Source: Stygiobacter sp. RIFOXYC2_FULL_38_25 (lineage in GTDB: Bacteria > Bacteroidota > Ignavibacteria > Ignavibacteriales > Melioribacteraceae). Taken from it: DNA of 64,000 nt. Positions 63,245-64,000 of this stretch are shown here, piece by piece. Position 1 is the stretch's first letter. The number at the start of each line of letters is the position of its first letter. The DNA lies in assembly GCA_001803165.1 (NCBI GenBank), contig MHAZ01000004.1:141241-205240 (forward strand). Direction: 5' to 3'. The notes under the pieces were generated by a model. The model was not told the DNA's origin, searched no databases, and worked only from the letters and a program-made list of their open reading frames with translations. The translations under genes were made by a program, and so were the position numbers.

Positions 63245-63302
63245 TCGTTCACAAAGAAATTTAAACATCAAGCCCTTTACGGAAATACCGGAAGGGCTTT
63301 TT
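63229..63302 (+). promoter_or_regulatory. Attenuator 2: antiterminator/terminator of the metY leader
   Basis: Terminator: AAGCCCTTT-A-CGG (63270-63282) pairs with CCGGAAGGGCTT (63288-63299), followed by TTTTT. Antiterminator: CCGTGAAG at 63229-63236, in the last codons of leader peptide 2, pairs with CTTTACGG at 63275-63282 over eight bases (one G.U). The two pairings exclude each other, as in attenuator 1. Confidence 0.82.
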
Positions 63303-63314
63303 AATATTGATTAA

Positions 63315-64000
<686 letters not shown>

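Overview
The window looks like a chromosomal segment from an Ignavibacteria/Chlorobi-group bacterium (Bacteroidota superphylum). Four things point there. There are type IX secretion (T9SS) components, and several secreted proteins end in the YPNPFNPETTI-type sorting domain. The complex I operon has 11 subunits and lacks nuoE, nuoF and nuoG. Shine-Dalgarno sites are clear (AAGGAG, AGGAGA). Two promoters have a TTGACA -35 box with a 17-nt spacer, unlike the TTTG-type promoters of Bacteroidetes proper. This assignment is an inference from gene content; no rRNA is present.

Layout. 1-10.3 kb (minus strand): a T9SS operon with the sortase PorU, the shuttle PorV, an M6-like protein whose zinc motif has been lost, and a metalloprotease-propeller protein cut by the window edge. 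10.5-20.3 kb (mostly minus): a Rieske lipoprotein, a DsrE protein, GH16 and GH5 glycosidases, a sialate O-acetylesterase, a ferredoxin-nth-HD operon, a secreted propeller protein, tRNA-Glu and an aldo/keto reductase. 20.5-26.1 kb: a secreted thioredoxin-like protein, MATE and EamA transporters, MsrB and a SPOR protein. 26.2-37.4 kb (plus): nuoABCDHIJKLMN, with a four-helix-bundle (23S IVS-type) gene inserted between nuoC and nuoD inside an imperfect inverted repeat. 38.1-42.1 kb: a membrane pyrophosphatase, an IscA-type protein and a superoxide dismutase with a signal-like N-terminus. 42.2-54.2 kb (minus): atpDC, a four-gene 2-oxoacid:ferredoxin oxidoreductase, then lpd-lipB-E1-E2-lipA, a complete lipoate-dependent 2-oxoacid dehydrogenase set with the enzymes that lipoylate it. 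54.3-57.8 kb: an EamA transporter, an endonuclease III-like glycosylase and an HGSNAT-like membrane protein. 57.9-60.8 kb: an accessory block, all on the minus strand, with a NACHT NTPase interrupted by one in-frame TGA and a coupled pair of small unknown genes. An identical 11-mer lies exactly 20 nt upstream of two of its start codons, and similar hairpins follow two of its genes, which suggests a gene-cassette organisation. 61.2-62.4 kb: an AHSA1-type protein and a methyltransferase.

The most striking region is 62934-63332, upstream of metY (O-acetylhomoserine sulfhydrylase, cut by the right edge). A TTGACA-17-TATCTT promoter is followed by two consecutive short ORFs of 32 and 31 codons packed with methionine codons. 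Each is followed by an intrinsic terminator, and the last codons of each ORF contain a sequence complementary to the 5' arm of its own terminator. This is the architecture of ribosome-mediated transcription attenuation, here in tandem and sensing methionine, in front of a methionine-biosynthesis gene.

Many intergenic gaps, some gene ends and at least one coding region carry short palindromic or inverted-repeat elements of several families. These appear to be dispersed repeats of this genome, and several supply stop codons or coding sequence to neighbouring genes.
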